Numbered from the stretch's first letter, positions 6,952-12,349 are shown. The stretch: 12,349 nucleotides of DNA from Methanomassiliicoccaceae archaeon (GCA_009776625.1 WRNL01000040.1:1-12349); one strand, 5' to 3'. The notes: generated from the letters alone by a model not told the origin. Numbers and translations: made by a program.

Positions 6952-6988
6952 ACATGGTTTTATATTGGATAACACGTTACATGGTTTT
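6952..6988. repeat. 10-bp direct repeat in the mcr leader
   Basis: ACATGGTTTT occurs at 6952-6961 and again at 6979-6988, 27 bp apart. The first copy overlaps the second candidate TATA box and the second lies at its predicted start site. This placement could allow a repressor or activator to bind, but the repeats are short. Confidence 0.4.
6957..6966 (+). promoter_or_regulatory. Candidate mcr promoter 2 (TATA box)
   Basis: GTTTTATATT is a good archaeal box A. Transcription would start near 6987, leaving a leader of about 60 nt with the Shine-Dalgarno at its end. It is the more conventional of the two candidate mcr promoters. Confidence 0.5.
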
Positions 6989-7037
6989 GCAAGGGGTATG
7001 CGGGAAAAATCACCGTTTCCTGCGAGTTATTTAAAAA

Positions 7038-7044
7038 AGGAGGT
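7038..7044 (+). promoter_or_regulatory. Near-perfect Shine-Dalgarno of mcrB
   Basis: AGGAGGT matches the archaeal anti-Shine-Dalgarno fully and ends 5 nt before ATG 7050. It rules out the out-of-frame ATG at 7045, which is adjacent to the motif. It is the strongest ribosome-binding site in the window. Confidence 0.8.
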
Positions 7045-7049
7045 ATGAA

Positions 7050-8378
7050 ATGCCAAAATACAAGGACGTAATCGACCTGTATGACGACAACGGTAAACGC
7101 ATAGCGAAAGAAATCCCGTTGGAAGCCATCAGTCCGTTGCGCAACAACGCGATCAAGAAAATCGCATCTCTGACCAAGAGAACTGTTGCAGTCAACCTTG
7201 CCGGTATCGAGAAAGCTCTGAAGACCGGGAACATGGGTGAGGCGCAGATCAAAGGCAAGGAGATCGACATAAAATTGGTCGAGAACGCGAAGAAGATTGC
7301 GGCTGCAGTCAAAGAGAAGGTCCAGGTTACGCCGGACGACGACACATCCATCGCCATAAAGGCGGACGGGAAGAGCCTGGTCGTAATAGTGCCGGAGGCA
7401 AGGATGAACGCCGGCGTGGAGTACACCACCGGGTTCACATCCGTGGCGTCGGCGGTCACCGAGGCGATCATCGACGAGTTCAAGGTCCCCATGTACAAGG
7501 CCAACATGGTCAAGGGGGCGGTCTGGGGGAGGTACCCGCAGACGGTGACATTCGACGGCGCGAACGTCAAGTCGATCCTCGACGTTCCGCAGAACAACGA
7601 GGGGGCGGGGTACGCCCTCAGGAACATCATGGCCAACCACGTTGTCGCGCTCGTCAACAAGAACGCGATGCAGGGCGTGGCGCTCTCGTCCATATTCGAG
7701 CAGTGCGGCGCCTTCGAGATGGGCGACGCCATTGGGAACTTCGAGAGGAGCCACCTGCTGGGCCTCGCATACCAGGGCCTCAACGCGAACAACATCCTCT
7801 ACACAATAGTCAAAAAGAACGGCAAGACCGGGACCGTCGGTTCCGTCGTCGAGTCGCTCGTCGAGAGGGCGATCGACGACAACGTCATATACGTGAAGGA
7901 GACGCTCCCGTCCGGGTACAAGGTGTACTCGACGAAGGACCTCCCCCTCTGGAACGCCTACGCGGCCATCGGCCAGGTAGCGGCCGTCATGGTTAACATC
8001 GGCGCCGCGAGGGCGGCGCAGGGAGTCCCCGGGACGGTCCTGTACTGGAACGACCTGCTGGAGCACGAGACCGGGCTGCCAGGCACCGACTACGGGAGAT
8101 CCGCAGGCGTGGGCGTGGGCATGTCTTTCTTCTCTCACTCCATCTACGGAGGCGGAGGCCCCGGCCTGTTCCACGGCAACCACGTCGTCACGAAGCACTC
8201 CAAGGGCGTCCTGATCCCCGCCGTCACCGCGGCCAACTGCCTCGACGGTGGAACGCAGACGTTCTCGCCAGAAGCGACGTCCGGACTCATCAAAGAAGTG
8301 TTCGGCGACATGATCGAATTCCGCACGCCCATCCAGGTGGTAGGCGCCGAGGCGAAGAAGATCGCAAAGAAGCTCTGA
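7050..8378 (+). CDS. mcrB: Methyl-coenzyme M reductase, beta subunit
   Basis: The gene encodes a 442-aa subunit of MCR, the nickel-F430 enzyme that reduces methyl-CoM with coenzyme B to methane and the CoM-CoB heterodisulfide. The length is standard. The conserved block containing SFFSHSIYGGGG lies at 359-370; Phe360/361 and Tyr366 correspond to the aromatic residues that line the active-site channel in known structures. GNHVVTKHSKG (376-386) and FSPEATSG (405-412) are further family blocks. MCR is an (alpha-beta-gamma)2 cytosolic complex, and McrB closes the F430 pocket together with McrA. This is the first gene of the operon, with a very strong Shine-Dalgarno. mcrD follows after 7 bp. The first ~270 bases use many AAA, GAA and TTG codons and are clearly less GC-rich than the remainder. 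Confidence 0.97.
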   Translation: MPKYKDVIDLYDDNGKRIAKEIPLEAISPLRNNAIKKIASLTKRTVAVNLAGIEKALKTGNMGEAQIKGKEIDIKLVENAKKIAAAVKEKVQVTPDDDTSIAIKADGKSLVVIVPEARMNAGVEYTTGFTSVASAVTEAIIDEFKVPMYKANMVKGAVWGRYPQTVTFDGANVKSILDVPQNNEGAGYALRNIMANHVVALVNKNAMQGVALSSIFEQCGAFEMGDAIGNFERSHLLGLAYQGLNANNILYTIVKKNGKTGTVGSVVESLVERAIDDNVIYVKETLPSGYKVYSTKDLPLWNAYAAIGQVAAVMVNIGAARAAQGVPGTVLYWNDLLEHETGLPGTDYGRSAGVGVGMSFFSHSIYGGGGPGLFHGNHVVTKHSKGVLIPAVTAANCLDGGTQTFSPEATSGLIKEVFGDMIEFRTPIQVVGAEAKKIAKKL

Positions 8379-8385
8379 GGTCGTT

Positions 8386-8808
8386 ATGTTGAGTGAACCA
8401 ACTGTAGAGTACGCGGGGATACCCCTTCCCGAAGTGGAGATATTCTCCCACACGTTGCTGAGCGCGGACACCACCGAGAAGGTGCTGAACGCGCTCGACC
8501 CCATCGACCGCATCAGGCAGATAAACATGACCGGAGAGAGCATCTCGGAGGTCCTGGGGAGCGGCCCCGGCAAAGGGTTGCCCAACAACCACTCCGAGCG
8601 CAAGGTGATAATGGTCGCCGGACGCGAGGTTGAGCTGAGGTACCAGGTCGGGGCGTTCTACATCGAGCTCGATGTGGAGGACGAGGAGATGCTGGGGGAG
8701 GCCGTCGAGAAGATAAGGGCCGCGTGCGAGGCGAACCTGCCGCGCGGGTTCGACCTCACAGTAGGAAGATACTCAAAATACAGAAAGACCCTCAGGGACT
8801 ACAAATAA
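8386..8808 (+). CDS. mcrD: Methyl-coenzyme M reductase operon protein D
   Basis: The 140-aa protein matches the McrD family by position, size and sequence (blocks IFSHTLLSADTTEKVLN at the N terminus and GPGKGLPNNHSERK near 59-72). McrD is not part of the purified active enzyme. It associates with MCR and is thought to act in assembly, activation or cofactor delivery. It is slightly short for the family. ATG 8386 is preceded by GAGGT at 8377-8381, which overlaps the mcrB stop and is spaced 4 nt away, so the two genes are probably translated in sequence. In many methanogens mcrC follows mcrD; here mcrG follows directly after 11 bp. Confidence 0.93.
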   Translation: MLSEPTVEYAGIPLPEVEIFSHTLLSADTTEKVLNALDPIDRIRQINMTGESISEVLGSGPGKGLPNNHSERKVIMVAGREVELRYQVGAFYIELDVEDEEMLGEAVEKIRAACEANLPRGFDLTVGRYSKYRKTLRDYK

Positions 8809-8819
8809 AGGTGAAAATT

Positions 8820-9596
8820 ATGACAGCATACAAAAGACAGTTCTACCCTGGAACCACCACCCCTGCCAAGAACAGGAAGAAAGTGATGGACCCCAAGGTG
8901 AAATTGAAGAAACTTCGCGATATCTCCATGGACGACGTCGTCAGGATCATGGGACACCGCCAGCCTGGAGAGGACTACAAATCCATACACCCCCCGCTCG
9001 AGGAGGGGAAGGAGCCCGACTGCCCGATAAGGAAGCTCGTCGTTCCGATAGACGGGGCAAAGAAAGGGGACAGGATCAGGTACATCCAGTTCACGGACTC
9101 CGTCTACTTCGCACCCATATCGCCGTACCAGAGGGCGTGGATGTACCTCTCGAGGTACAGGGGCCTTGACACCGGGACGCTGTCCGGGAGGCAGATCATC
9201 GAGATGAGGGAGAGGGACCTTGAGAAACTCGCCAAGGAGATGATCGACAACGAGACATTCGACCCCGCCCTGACGGGCATCAGGGGCGCCACCGTGCACG
9301 GGCACGCCTGCCGCCTCGACGAGAACGGTCTGATGTTCGACGCCTGGCAGAGGTACGTCTGGGACAAGGAGAAGAAAGAGGTAGTGTACGTCAAGGACCA
9401 GGTCGCAGTGCCCCTTGACAGGAAGATATCCGTCGGCAAGCCCGCATCGATGGCCGACCTCAAGAAGAGGACGACCATATTCAGGGCGGACGGCGTGGAC
9501 ATGAGGGACGACAAAGAGGTCACCGCTTACGGGCTCAGGATACACAAGCTCAGGACCCTCGGCGGTTACCAGCCCTTCAACGTAAAGGATGTGTGA
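8820..9596 (+). CDS. mcrG: Methyl-coenzyme M reductase, gamma subunit
   Basis: The 258-aa gamma subunit of MCR is of normal length. Recognisable blocks are GHRQPGEDY at 45-53, YQRAWMYLSRYRGLDTGTLSGRQ at about 103-125 and GATVHGHACRLDENGLMFD at about 156-174. The Arg-rich region around 112-124 includes residues that in known structures contact coenzyme B and F430. The start at 8820 is chosen because AGGTGA (8809-8814) lies 5 nt upstream. A longer in-frame start at 8724 would overlap mcrD by about 85 bp and has no ribosome-binding site. The first ~120 bases are AT-richer than the body of the gene. The stop at 9594-9596 is 2 bp before the mcrA ATG. Confidence 0.96.
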   Translation: MTAYKRQFYPGTTTPAKNRKKVMDPKVKLKKLRDISMDDVVRIMGHRQPGEDYKSIHPPLEEGKEPDCPIRKLVVPIDGAKKGDRIRYIQFTDSVYFAPISPYQRAWMYLSRYRGLDTGTLSGRQIIEMRERDLEKLAKEMIDNETFDPALTGIRGATVHGHACRLDENGLMFDAWQRYVWDKEKKEVVYVKDQVAVPLDRKISVGKPASMADLKKRTTIFRADGVDMRDDKEVTAYGLRIHKLRTLGGYQPFNVKDV

Positions 9597-9598
9597 AC

Positions 9599-11263
9599 AT
9601 GGCAGCCAAACAGAAAGAGAAGCTCTTCATGGACGCGGTCAAGAAGAAGTTCAAAGAGGACCCGACCGACATGGAGACGAAGTACTACATCTACGGAGGC
9701 TGGAAACAGTCCAAGAGCAAGGTCGAGTTCCAGAAGTCGGCCCAGGCTATCGCCAAGAAGCGCGGCTTCCCGATGATGAACGAGGACATAGGCGTCCCCC
9801 TGGGGCAGAGGGCGTGGATGCCCTACCAGCTGTCCCACACGGACATATACGTAGAGGCGGACGACCTCCACTGCGTCAACAACGCCGCCATCCAGCAGGC
9901 GTGGGACGACATCAGGAGGACCATACTCGTAGGCCTCGACTCCCCCCACAGCACCATCGAGAAGAGGCTCGGGAAAGAGGTCACCCCTGAGACCATCAAC
10001 GCATACCTCGAGGCGGTCAACCACACGATGCCCGGCGGCGCGATCGTCCAGGAGCACATGGCGGAGGTCAACCCCGCCCTGGTGTACGACTCGTACGTCA
10101 AGGTGTACTCTGGCGACGACGAGCTCATCGACGAGATCGACAAGAGGTTCGTCATAGACATCAACAAGCTCTTCCCCAAGGCACAGGCCGAGCAGCTGAA
10201 GAAGGCCATCGGGAAGACCCTGATGCAGGCCGTCCGCGTCCCGACCATCGTCGGGAGGCTCATGGACGGCGCCACCGTGTCCAGGCACGCGGCGATGCAG
10301 ATCTCCATGGCGTTCATCTCGTCCTACAAGCTGGCGGCTGGAGAGGCGGCGATCGCGGACTTCGCGTACTCCGCCAAGCACCAGTCGATCAACATGGGGA
10401 CGATGATGCCGGCAAGGCGCGCGAGGGGCCCCAACGAGCCCGGCGGGATACCCTTCGGGTTCTTCGCGGACATGATACAGTCCGACCGTGTCTACCCGGA
10501 CGACCCCGGCAGGGCGGTCCTCGAGACCGTCGGCCTCGGCGCGGCGATATTCGACCAGATATACCTGGGCGGGTACATGTCCGGCGGCGTAGGGTTCACC
10601 CAGTACGCGACAGCGGCATACACCGACAACATCCTCGACGACTACGTCTATCACGCGATAGACGTCATCAAGGACAAGTACGGCGGGTTCTGCAAGCTCG
10701 ACCCCTCCAAGTACGACGAGCTCATGAAGCTCGGGGACGAGATCAACGCGTACGCTCTGGAGATGTACGAGAGGTACCCGGCCATCATGGAGACCCACTT
10801 CGGCGGGTCCCAGAGGGCGACGGTAGCGGCCGCGACGACCGGCATCGCGGGAGCGATGGCGACCGGCATAGCGGACTGCGGCCTGAACATGTGGTACCTG
10901 TCGATGCTCCAGCACAAGGAGAGGACCGGAAGGCTCGGGTTCTACGGGTACGACCTGCAGGACCAGTGCGGCTCCGCCAACTCCTTCGCGTACAGGTCCG
11001 ACGAGGGCCTGCCCGCTGAGCTGAGAGGGCCCAACTACCCCAACTACGCGATGAACGTCGGCCACCTCTGCGGGTACGCCGGCATCGCGAAGGCGCCCCA
11101 CGTCGCACGCGGCGACGCGTTCACGGCCAACCCGTACATACGCGTCGCGTTCGCCGACCCCAGCCTGATCTTCGACTTCGCCAACGTGACGAAGGAGATC
11201 GGGAGAGGCGGGCTCAGGGAGTTCGTCCCGGCCGGCGAGAGGACCGCGGTCATCAAGGGCTGA
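9599..11263 (+). CDS. mcrA: Methyl-coenzyme M reductase, alpha subunit (catalytic)
   Basis: The 554-aa protein carries the F430 site of MCR. Gln151 (VQEHM) matches the axial nickel ligand. His261 (AKH), Arg274 (PARRARG), Gln405 (GGSQR), Gly450 and Cys457 (FYGYDLQDQCG) match residues modified to N-methyl-His, methyl-Arg, methyl-Gln, thioglycine and S-methyl-Cys in well-studied enzymes. The residues are present, but the modifications cannot be read from DNA. Tyr336 in GGVGFTQYAT is an active-site residue. The C terminus (RGPNYPNYAMNVGH) is typical of methane-forming MCR, and no large insertions are seen. ATG 9599 is preferred over GTG 9593, because GGAT at 9587-9590 is 8 nt from the ATG and too close to the GTG. 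Relative to what I recall of Methanothermobacter McrA, one residue is missing just after the methyl-His position. Confidence 0.98.
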   Translation: MAAKQKEKLFMDAVKKKFKEDPTDMETKYYIYGGWKQSKSKVEFQKSAQAIAKKRGFPMMNEDIGVPLGQRAWMPYQLSHTDIYVEADDLHCVNNAAIQQAWDDIRRTILVGLDSPHSTIEKRLGKEVTPETINAYLEAVNHTMPGGAIVQEHMAEVNPALVYDSYVKVYSGDDELIDEIDKRFVIDINKLFPKAQAEQLKKAIGKTLMQAVRVPTIVGRLMDGATVSRHAAMQISMAFISSYKLAAGEAAIADFAYSAKHQSINMGTMMPARRARGPNEPGGIPFGFFADMIQSDRVYPDDPGRAVLETVGLGAAIFDQIYLGGYMSGGVGFTQYATAAYTDNILDDYVYHAIDVIKDKYGGFCKLDPSKYDELMKLGDEINAYALEMYERYPAIMETHFGGSQRATVAAATTGIAGAMATGIADCGLNMWYLSMLQHKERTGRLGFYGYDLQDQCGSANSFAYRSDEGLPAELRGPNYPNYAMNVGHLCGYAGIAKAPHVARGDAFTANPYIRVAFADPSLIFDFANVTKEIGRGGLREFVPAGERTAVIKG

Positions 11264-11267
11264 TCCC

Positions 11268-11555
11268 ATGATGGAGGGGGACATACTCAAGTACATCCCG
11301 ACATCGACGGTCGGGAAGGTGCTGGACGTCAGGGAGAGGGACGGGAGGGCCTGGGCAAGGCTCGACCGGACCGGGCTCTACTACGACGCCGAGTACCTGA
11401 GGCCGGCGGACAAGTCGGAGTACATAGAGGTGTCCTTCAAGGAGCGCGAGAGGGGCCCCGCAGGGCGGGAGGGCGCCGAGGCGGCCATCGAGGAACTCCG
11501 CAGGACGGAGGAAGAGGTGGACATAAGGCGCTTCACGCCCAGCGGCGGCGGCTAA
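11268..11555 (+). CDS. DUF2098-like small protein, co-transcribed with mcrA
   Basis: The 95-aa protein starts 4 bp after the mcrA stop, so it is almost certainly in the same transcript. Residues 4-47 (GDILKYIPTSTVGKVLDV, then WARLDRTGLYYDAEYL) resemble DUF2098, a small beta-barrel-like family found mainly in methanogens and without a known role. The tail (about 57-95) is highly charged, probably helical, and ends in three glycines. No metal motif, signal peptide or membrane segment is seen. ATG 11271 is an alternative start. Position after mcrA suggests a role in MCR production, maturation or control, but this is inference. The last ~17 codons and the terminator behind them are repeated near 12069-12156. 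Confidence 0.75.
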   Translation: MMEGDILKYIPTSTVGKVLDVRERDGRAWARLDRTGLYYDAEYLRPADKSEYIEVSFKERERGPAGREGAEAAIEELRRTEEEVDIRRFTPSGGG

Positions 11556-11588
11556 ACCATTTCCATTTCCCTTTTATTTTTCTTTTTT
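11498..11588. repeat. Direct repeat, copy 1 (gene tail plus terminator)
   Basis: These 91 bases cover the end of the DUF2098-like gene and the following oligo-T region. They match 12069-12156 at 82 of 88 aligned positions with one 3-base gap. The 36 bases from the stop codon onward are identical in the two copies. All six substitutions and the gap fall in the coding part. Confidence 0.9.
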
Positions 11589-11594
11589 TCTTTC
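11571..11594 (+). terminator. Oligo-T terminator of the mcr transcript
   Basis: Several T-runs (four, five and seven T, broken by A or C) start 16 bp after the stop of the DUF2098-like gene. Clustered T-runs on the coding strand are the usual archaeal termination signal. No strong hairpin precedes them. Confidence 0.8.
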
Positions 11595-11599
11595 GGGAC

Positions 11600-11678
11600 G
11601 AGCCGTAGCTCTGGACTCCCACGCATACTGTGGGGAGGCGAACCGGAAACCCCCATCCGCCCATTTGTCAATGCGGGG
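11600..11678. other. Structured intergenic segment with three possible hairpins
   Basis: Three stems can be drawn: GAGC/GCTC (11600-11611), CTCCCAC/GTGGGGAG with one bulged G (11616-11637), and CCGC..ATT/AAT..GCGG with a 2-nt bulge (11657-11676). It lies after the oligo-T terminator and before the end of the minus-strand nucleotidyltransferase gene. It may be the 3' end of that transcript, an RNA, or a scar. I found no tRNA features such as a GTTCGA loop and no promoter within it. Confidence 0.3.
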
Positions 11679-11691
11679 TCATTCCTTTTCC

Positions 11692-12006
11692 TCACAACTC
11701 ATAGACAAGTTTCCGGTCGTGGAATATCTCTATGCTCAGCCTATCGTCAACCGAACCTTCAGGTATCACGTCCACTTCGGCGCCAAGGGCGTCACCGAGA
11801 GCGATGATCAGGCTGCTCAGCCGTATAAGCCCCCTTAGTTTCCCAGGAACTATGAAAAAATCATAATCGCTCCCCTCATGTTCGTCGCCGCGTGCCCTGG
11901 AGCCGAAAAGATATACTTTCTCTACCCCGTACTCAGCTGCCACACGGCCCACGATATCACACACCTCTTCAAAAGAGTGATTATGATTGTTTGGCATGGT
12001 TCCCAC
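11692..12006 (-). CDS. Minimal nucleotidyltransferase (MNT domain)
   Basis: This 104-aa protein is a stand-alone nucleotidyltransferase of the polymerase-beta-like superfamily. The signature GSRARG (36-41) followed by SDYDF provides the first two metal-binding Asp, and AEVDV near 75-79 provides the third, so the site looks intact. MNT proteins commonly pair with a HEPN protein as toxin-antitoxin modules, in which MNT modifies and silences the HEPN RNase. No HEPN gene is visible upstream or downstream, so it is a solo copy or a remnant. The start is GTG 12006, 26 bp from the TATA box end (leaderless), or ATG 11997, which is in frame three codons later. The gene is clearly AT-richer than everything to its left and sits between two copies of a direct repeat, both signs of transfer. 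Confidence 0.82.
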   Translation of the reverse strand: MGTMPNNHNHSFEEVCDIVGRVAAEYGVEKVYLFGSRARGDEHEGSDYDFFIVPGKLRGLIRLSSLIIALGDALGAEVDVIPEGSVDDRLSIEIFHDRKLVYEL

Positions 12007-12030
12007 AATGCTGTTATGAACGCGTCTATC

Positions 12031-12037
12031 TAAATAA
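12031..12037 (-). promoter_or_regulatory. TATA box of the nucleotidyltransferase gene
   Basis: On the minus strand this reads TTATTTA within ACTTATTTAGA. Its spacing of about 26 bp to GTG 12006 fits a leaderless transcript; the spacing to ATG 11997 would give a 9-nt leader. Confidence 0.5.
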
Positions 12038-12068
12038 GTTCACACAAAAGCATGCCCACCACCTCCCC

Positions 12069-12123
12069 CCGCAGGGCGGAGGAATAGGTGGACACAGAGC
12101 GTTTCACGCCCAGCGGCGGCTAA
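12069..12123 (+). pseudogene. Decayed copy of the 3' end of the DUF2098-like gene
   Basis: The bases translate as a copy of the last ~17 codons of the gene ending at 11555 (RAEE, stop, VDTERFTPSGG, stop). One GAG codon has become TAG, one GGC codon is lost, and there is no start codon, Shine-Dalgarno or upstream part. It therefore cannot encode the protein. Homology stops at about 12069 on the left, where the match could equally come from a similar CCGCAGGGCGG at 11458-11468. Confidence 0.8.
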
Positions 12124-12139
12124 ACCATTTCCATTTCCC

Positions 12140-12156
12140 TTTTATTTTTCTTTTTT
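12140..12156 (+). terminator. Duplicate oligo-T terminator
   Basis: This is an exact copy of the T-runs that end the mcr transcript, here following the pseudogene fragment. It may still stop read-through towards the gene that starts at 12253, which would explain why it is unchanged while the coding part decayed. Confidence 0.5.
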
Positions 12157-12183
12157 GTCTAAGCGAGCGGATGCGGCGGTAAT

Positions 12184-12193
12184 CTTTATAAAA
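12184..12193 (+). promoter_or_regulatory. TATA box of the gene starting at 12253
   Basis: CTTTATAAAA is close to the ideal archaeal box A. Transcription would begin near 12217, leaving a leader of about 36 nt that contains the Shine-Dalgarno GGGAGGG at 12239-12245. A small palindrome, GCTATAGC, lies at the predicted start region. Confidence 0.6.
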
Positions 12194-12252
12194 ACATGGT
12201 CGCTGTGAGCTATAGCAGACATACTTCCTATGGATAAAGGGAGGGAAGGACA

Positions 12253-12349
12253 ATGGGTTTCAATGAGATGTTCAAAAAAAGGACAGAAGGGGCGCTGATC
12301 CAACGATCCTCAGAGCGGACCCCGTTCATGTGCTGGTTTGCTGGCGACG
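12253..12349 (+). CDS. Start of an unrecognised gene, cut by the window end
   Basis: From ATG 12253 the frame stays open for 32 codons to the window edge, starting MGFNEMFKKRTEGALIQ and ending with TPFMCWFAGD. GGGAGGG lies 7 nt before the ATG and a strong TATA box about 60 bp upstream, so initiation here is well supported. Too little is visible to name the product. The N terminus is basic and not a signal peptide. An out-of-frame ATG at 12230 leads only to a 22-codon frame. Confidence 0.6.
   Translation, partial: MGFNEMFKKRTEGALIQRSSERTPFMCWFAGD

Larger units (their letters stand above)
12069..12156. repeat. Direct repeat, copy 2
   Basis: This is the second copy of 11498-11588, offset by 571 bp in the coding part and 568 bp after the 3-base gap. 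The copies diverge immediately after six T at 12151-12156. Confidence 0.9.

Noticed and set aside
6860..7048. 62-codon open frame covering the mcr leader, proline-rich
   Set aside because: It has no Shine-Dalgarno, its product is mostly low-complexity, and it runs across the second TATA box and the mcrB ribosome-binding site. It is better explained as leader DNA, although a leader peptide cannot be excluded.
8724..8819. Longer start for mcrG overlapping mcrD
   Set aside because: The extra 32 residues resemble no McrG N terminus, and a good Shine-Dalgarno directly precedes ATG 8820.
11595..11678. tRNA-like or known riboswitch fold
   Set aside because: The GAGC/GCTC stem and the following stem recall a cloverleaf, but there is no T-loop consensus, no matching acceptor stem and no CCA. 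I could not match it to a named RNA family.
11892..12182. Plus-strand open frame across the nucleotidyltransferase start and the repeat
   Set aside because: It has no ribosome-binding site or promoter, covers regulatory DNA and the pseudogene fragment, and its product has no coherent composition.
1..12349. CRISPR arrays, transposase genes, inverted terminal repeats, tRNA and rRNA genes
   Set aside because: I found no regularly spaced repeats, no transposase or integrase motif, and no recognisable RNA gene. The only long repeat is the pair at 11498 and 12069.

Overview
The window reads as GC-rich archaeal chromosome from a methanogen. The decisive evidence is a complete methyl-coenzyme M reductase operon (mcrB-mcrD-mcrG-mcrA, bases 7050-11263) with all expected active-site segments. 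About 1 kb upstream lies a zinc-type methylcobalamin:coenzyme M methyltransferase (MtaA/MtbA family). A methyltransferase next to mcr, no mcrC inside the operon, high GC and many apparently leaderless promoters fit a methyl-reducing, Thermoplasmata-related methanogen such as a Methanomassiliicoccales member. That placement is inference; no rRNA or other taxonomic marker is in the window.

Layout. Bases 1-1325 hold the 3' part of a VWA/CobT-like gene that enters from the left edge. Bases 1396-2313 encode ornithine carbamoyltransferase, which overlaps tail to tail by 8 bp with a minus-strand archaeal RecJ/GAN-type DHH nuclease (2306-3718). A divergent intergenic region then leads to a 55-codon hypothetical gene (3829-3996) carrying a run of ten C, followed by a PdeM/COG1407-type metallophosphoesterase (4074-4796). 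Next come the methyltransferase (4890-5930) with a strong hairpin terminator, and a cysteine-rich DUF169 protein (6059-6769).

The 280-bp region before mcrB contains a perfect 14-bp palindrome, a short hairpin, two candidate TATA boxes, a C-rich tract, a 10-bp direct repeat and a near-perfect Shine-Dalgarno sequence. It looks like the control region of the operon. mcrB, mcrD, mcrG and mcrA are tightly packed, and a DUF2098-like small gene follows mcrA after 4 bp, ending at an oligo-T terminator.

The right end is the most irregular part. The last ~17 codons of the DUF2098-like gene and its oligo-T terminator occur again about 570 bp downstream as a decayed copy with a premature stop. Between the copies sits a visibly AT-richer minus-strand gene for a minimal (MNT) nucleotidyltransferase, without a HEPN partner in view. 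A new gene with a good TATA box and Shine-Dalgarno begins at 12253 and runs off the window.

Functionally, the methyltransferase makes methyl-CoM from a methylated corrinoid protein and MCR reduces methyl-CoM to methane, so two consecutive steps of methyl-reducing methanogenesis are neighbours here. The left-hand genes (arginine synthesis, DNA maintenance) look like unlinked housekeeping genes, each with its own promoter. I do not see a wholly new multi-gene system. The best leads are the duplicated tail/terminator flanking the nucleotidyltransferase, the mcr control region, the C10-containing small gene and the DUF2098 linkage to mcrA.
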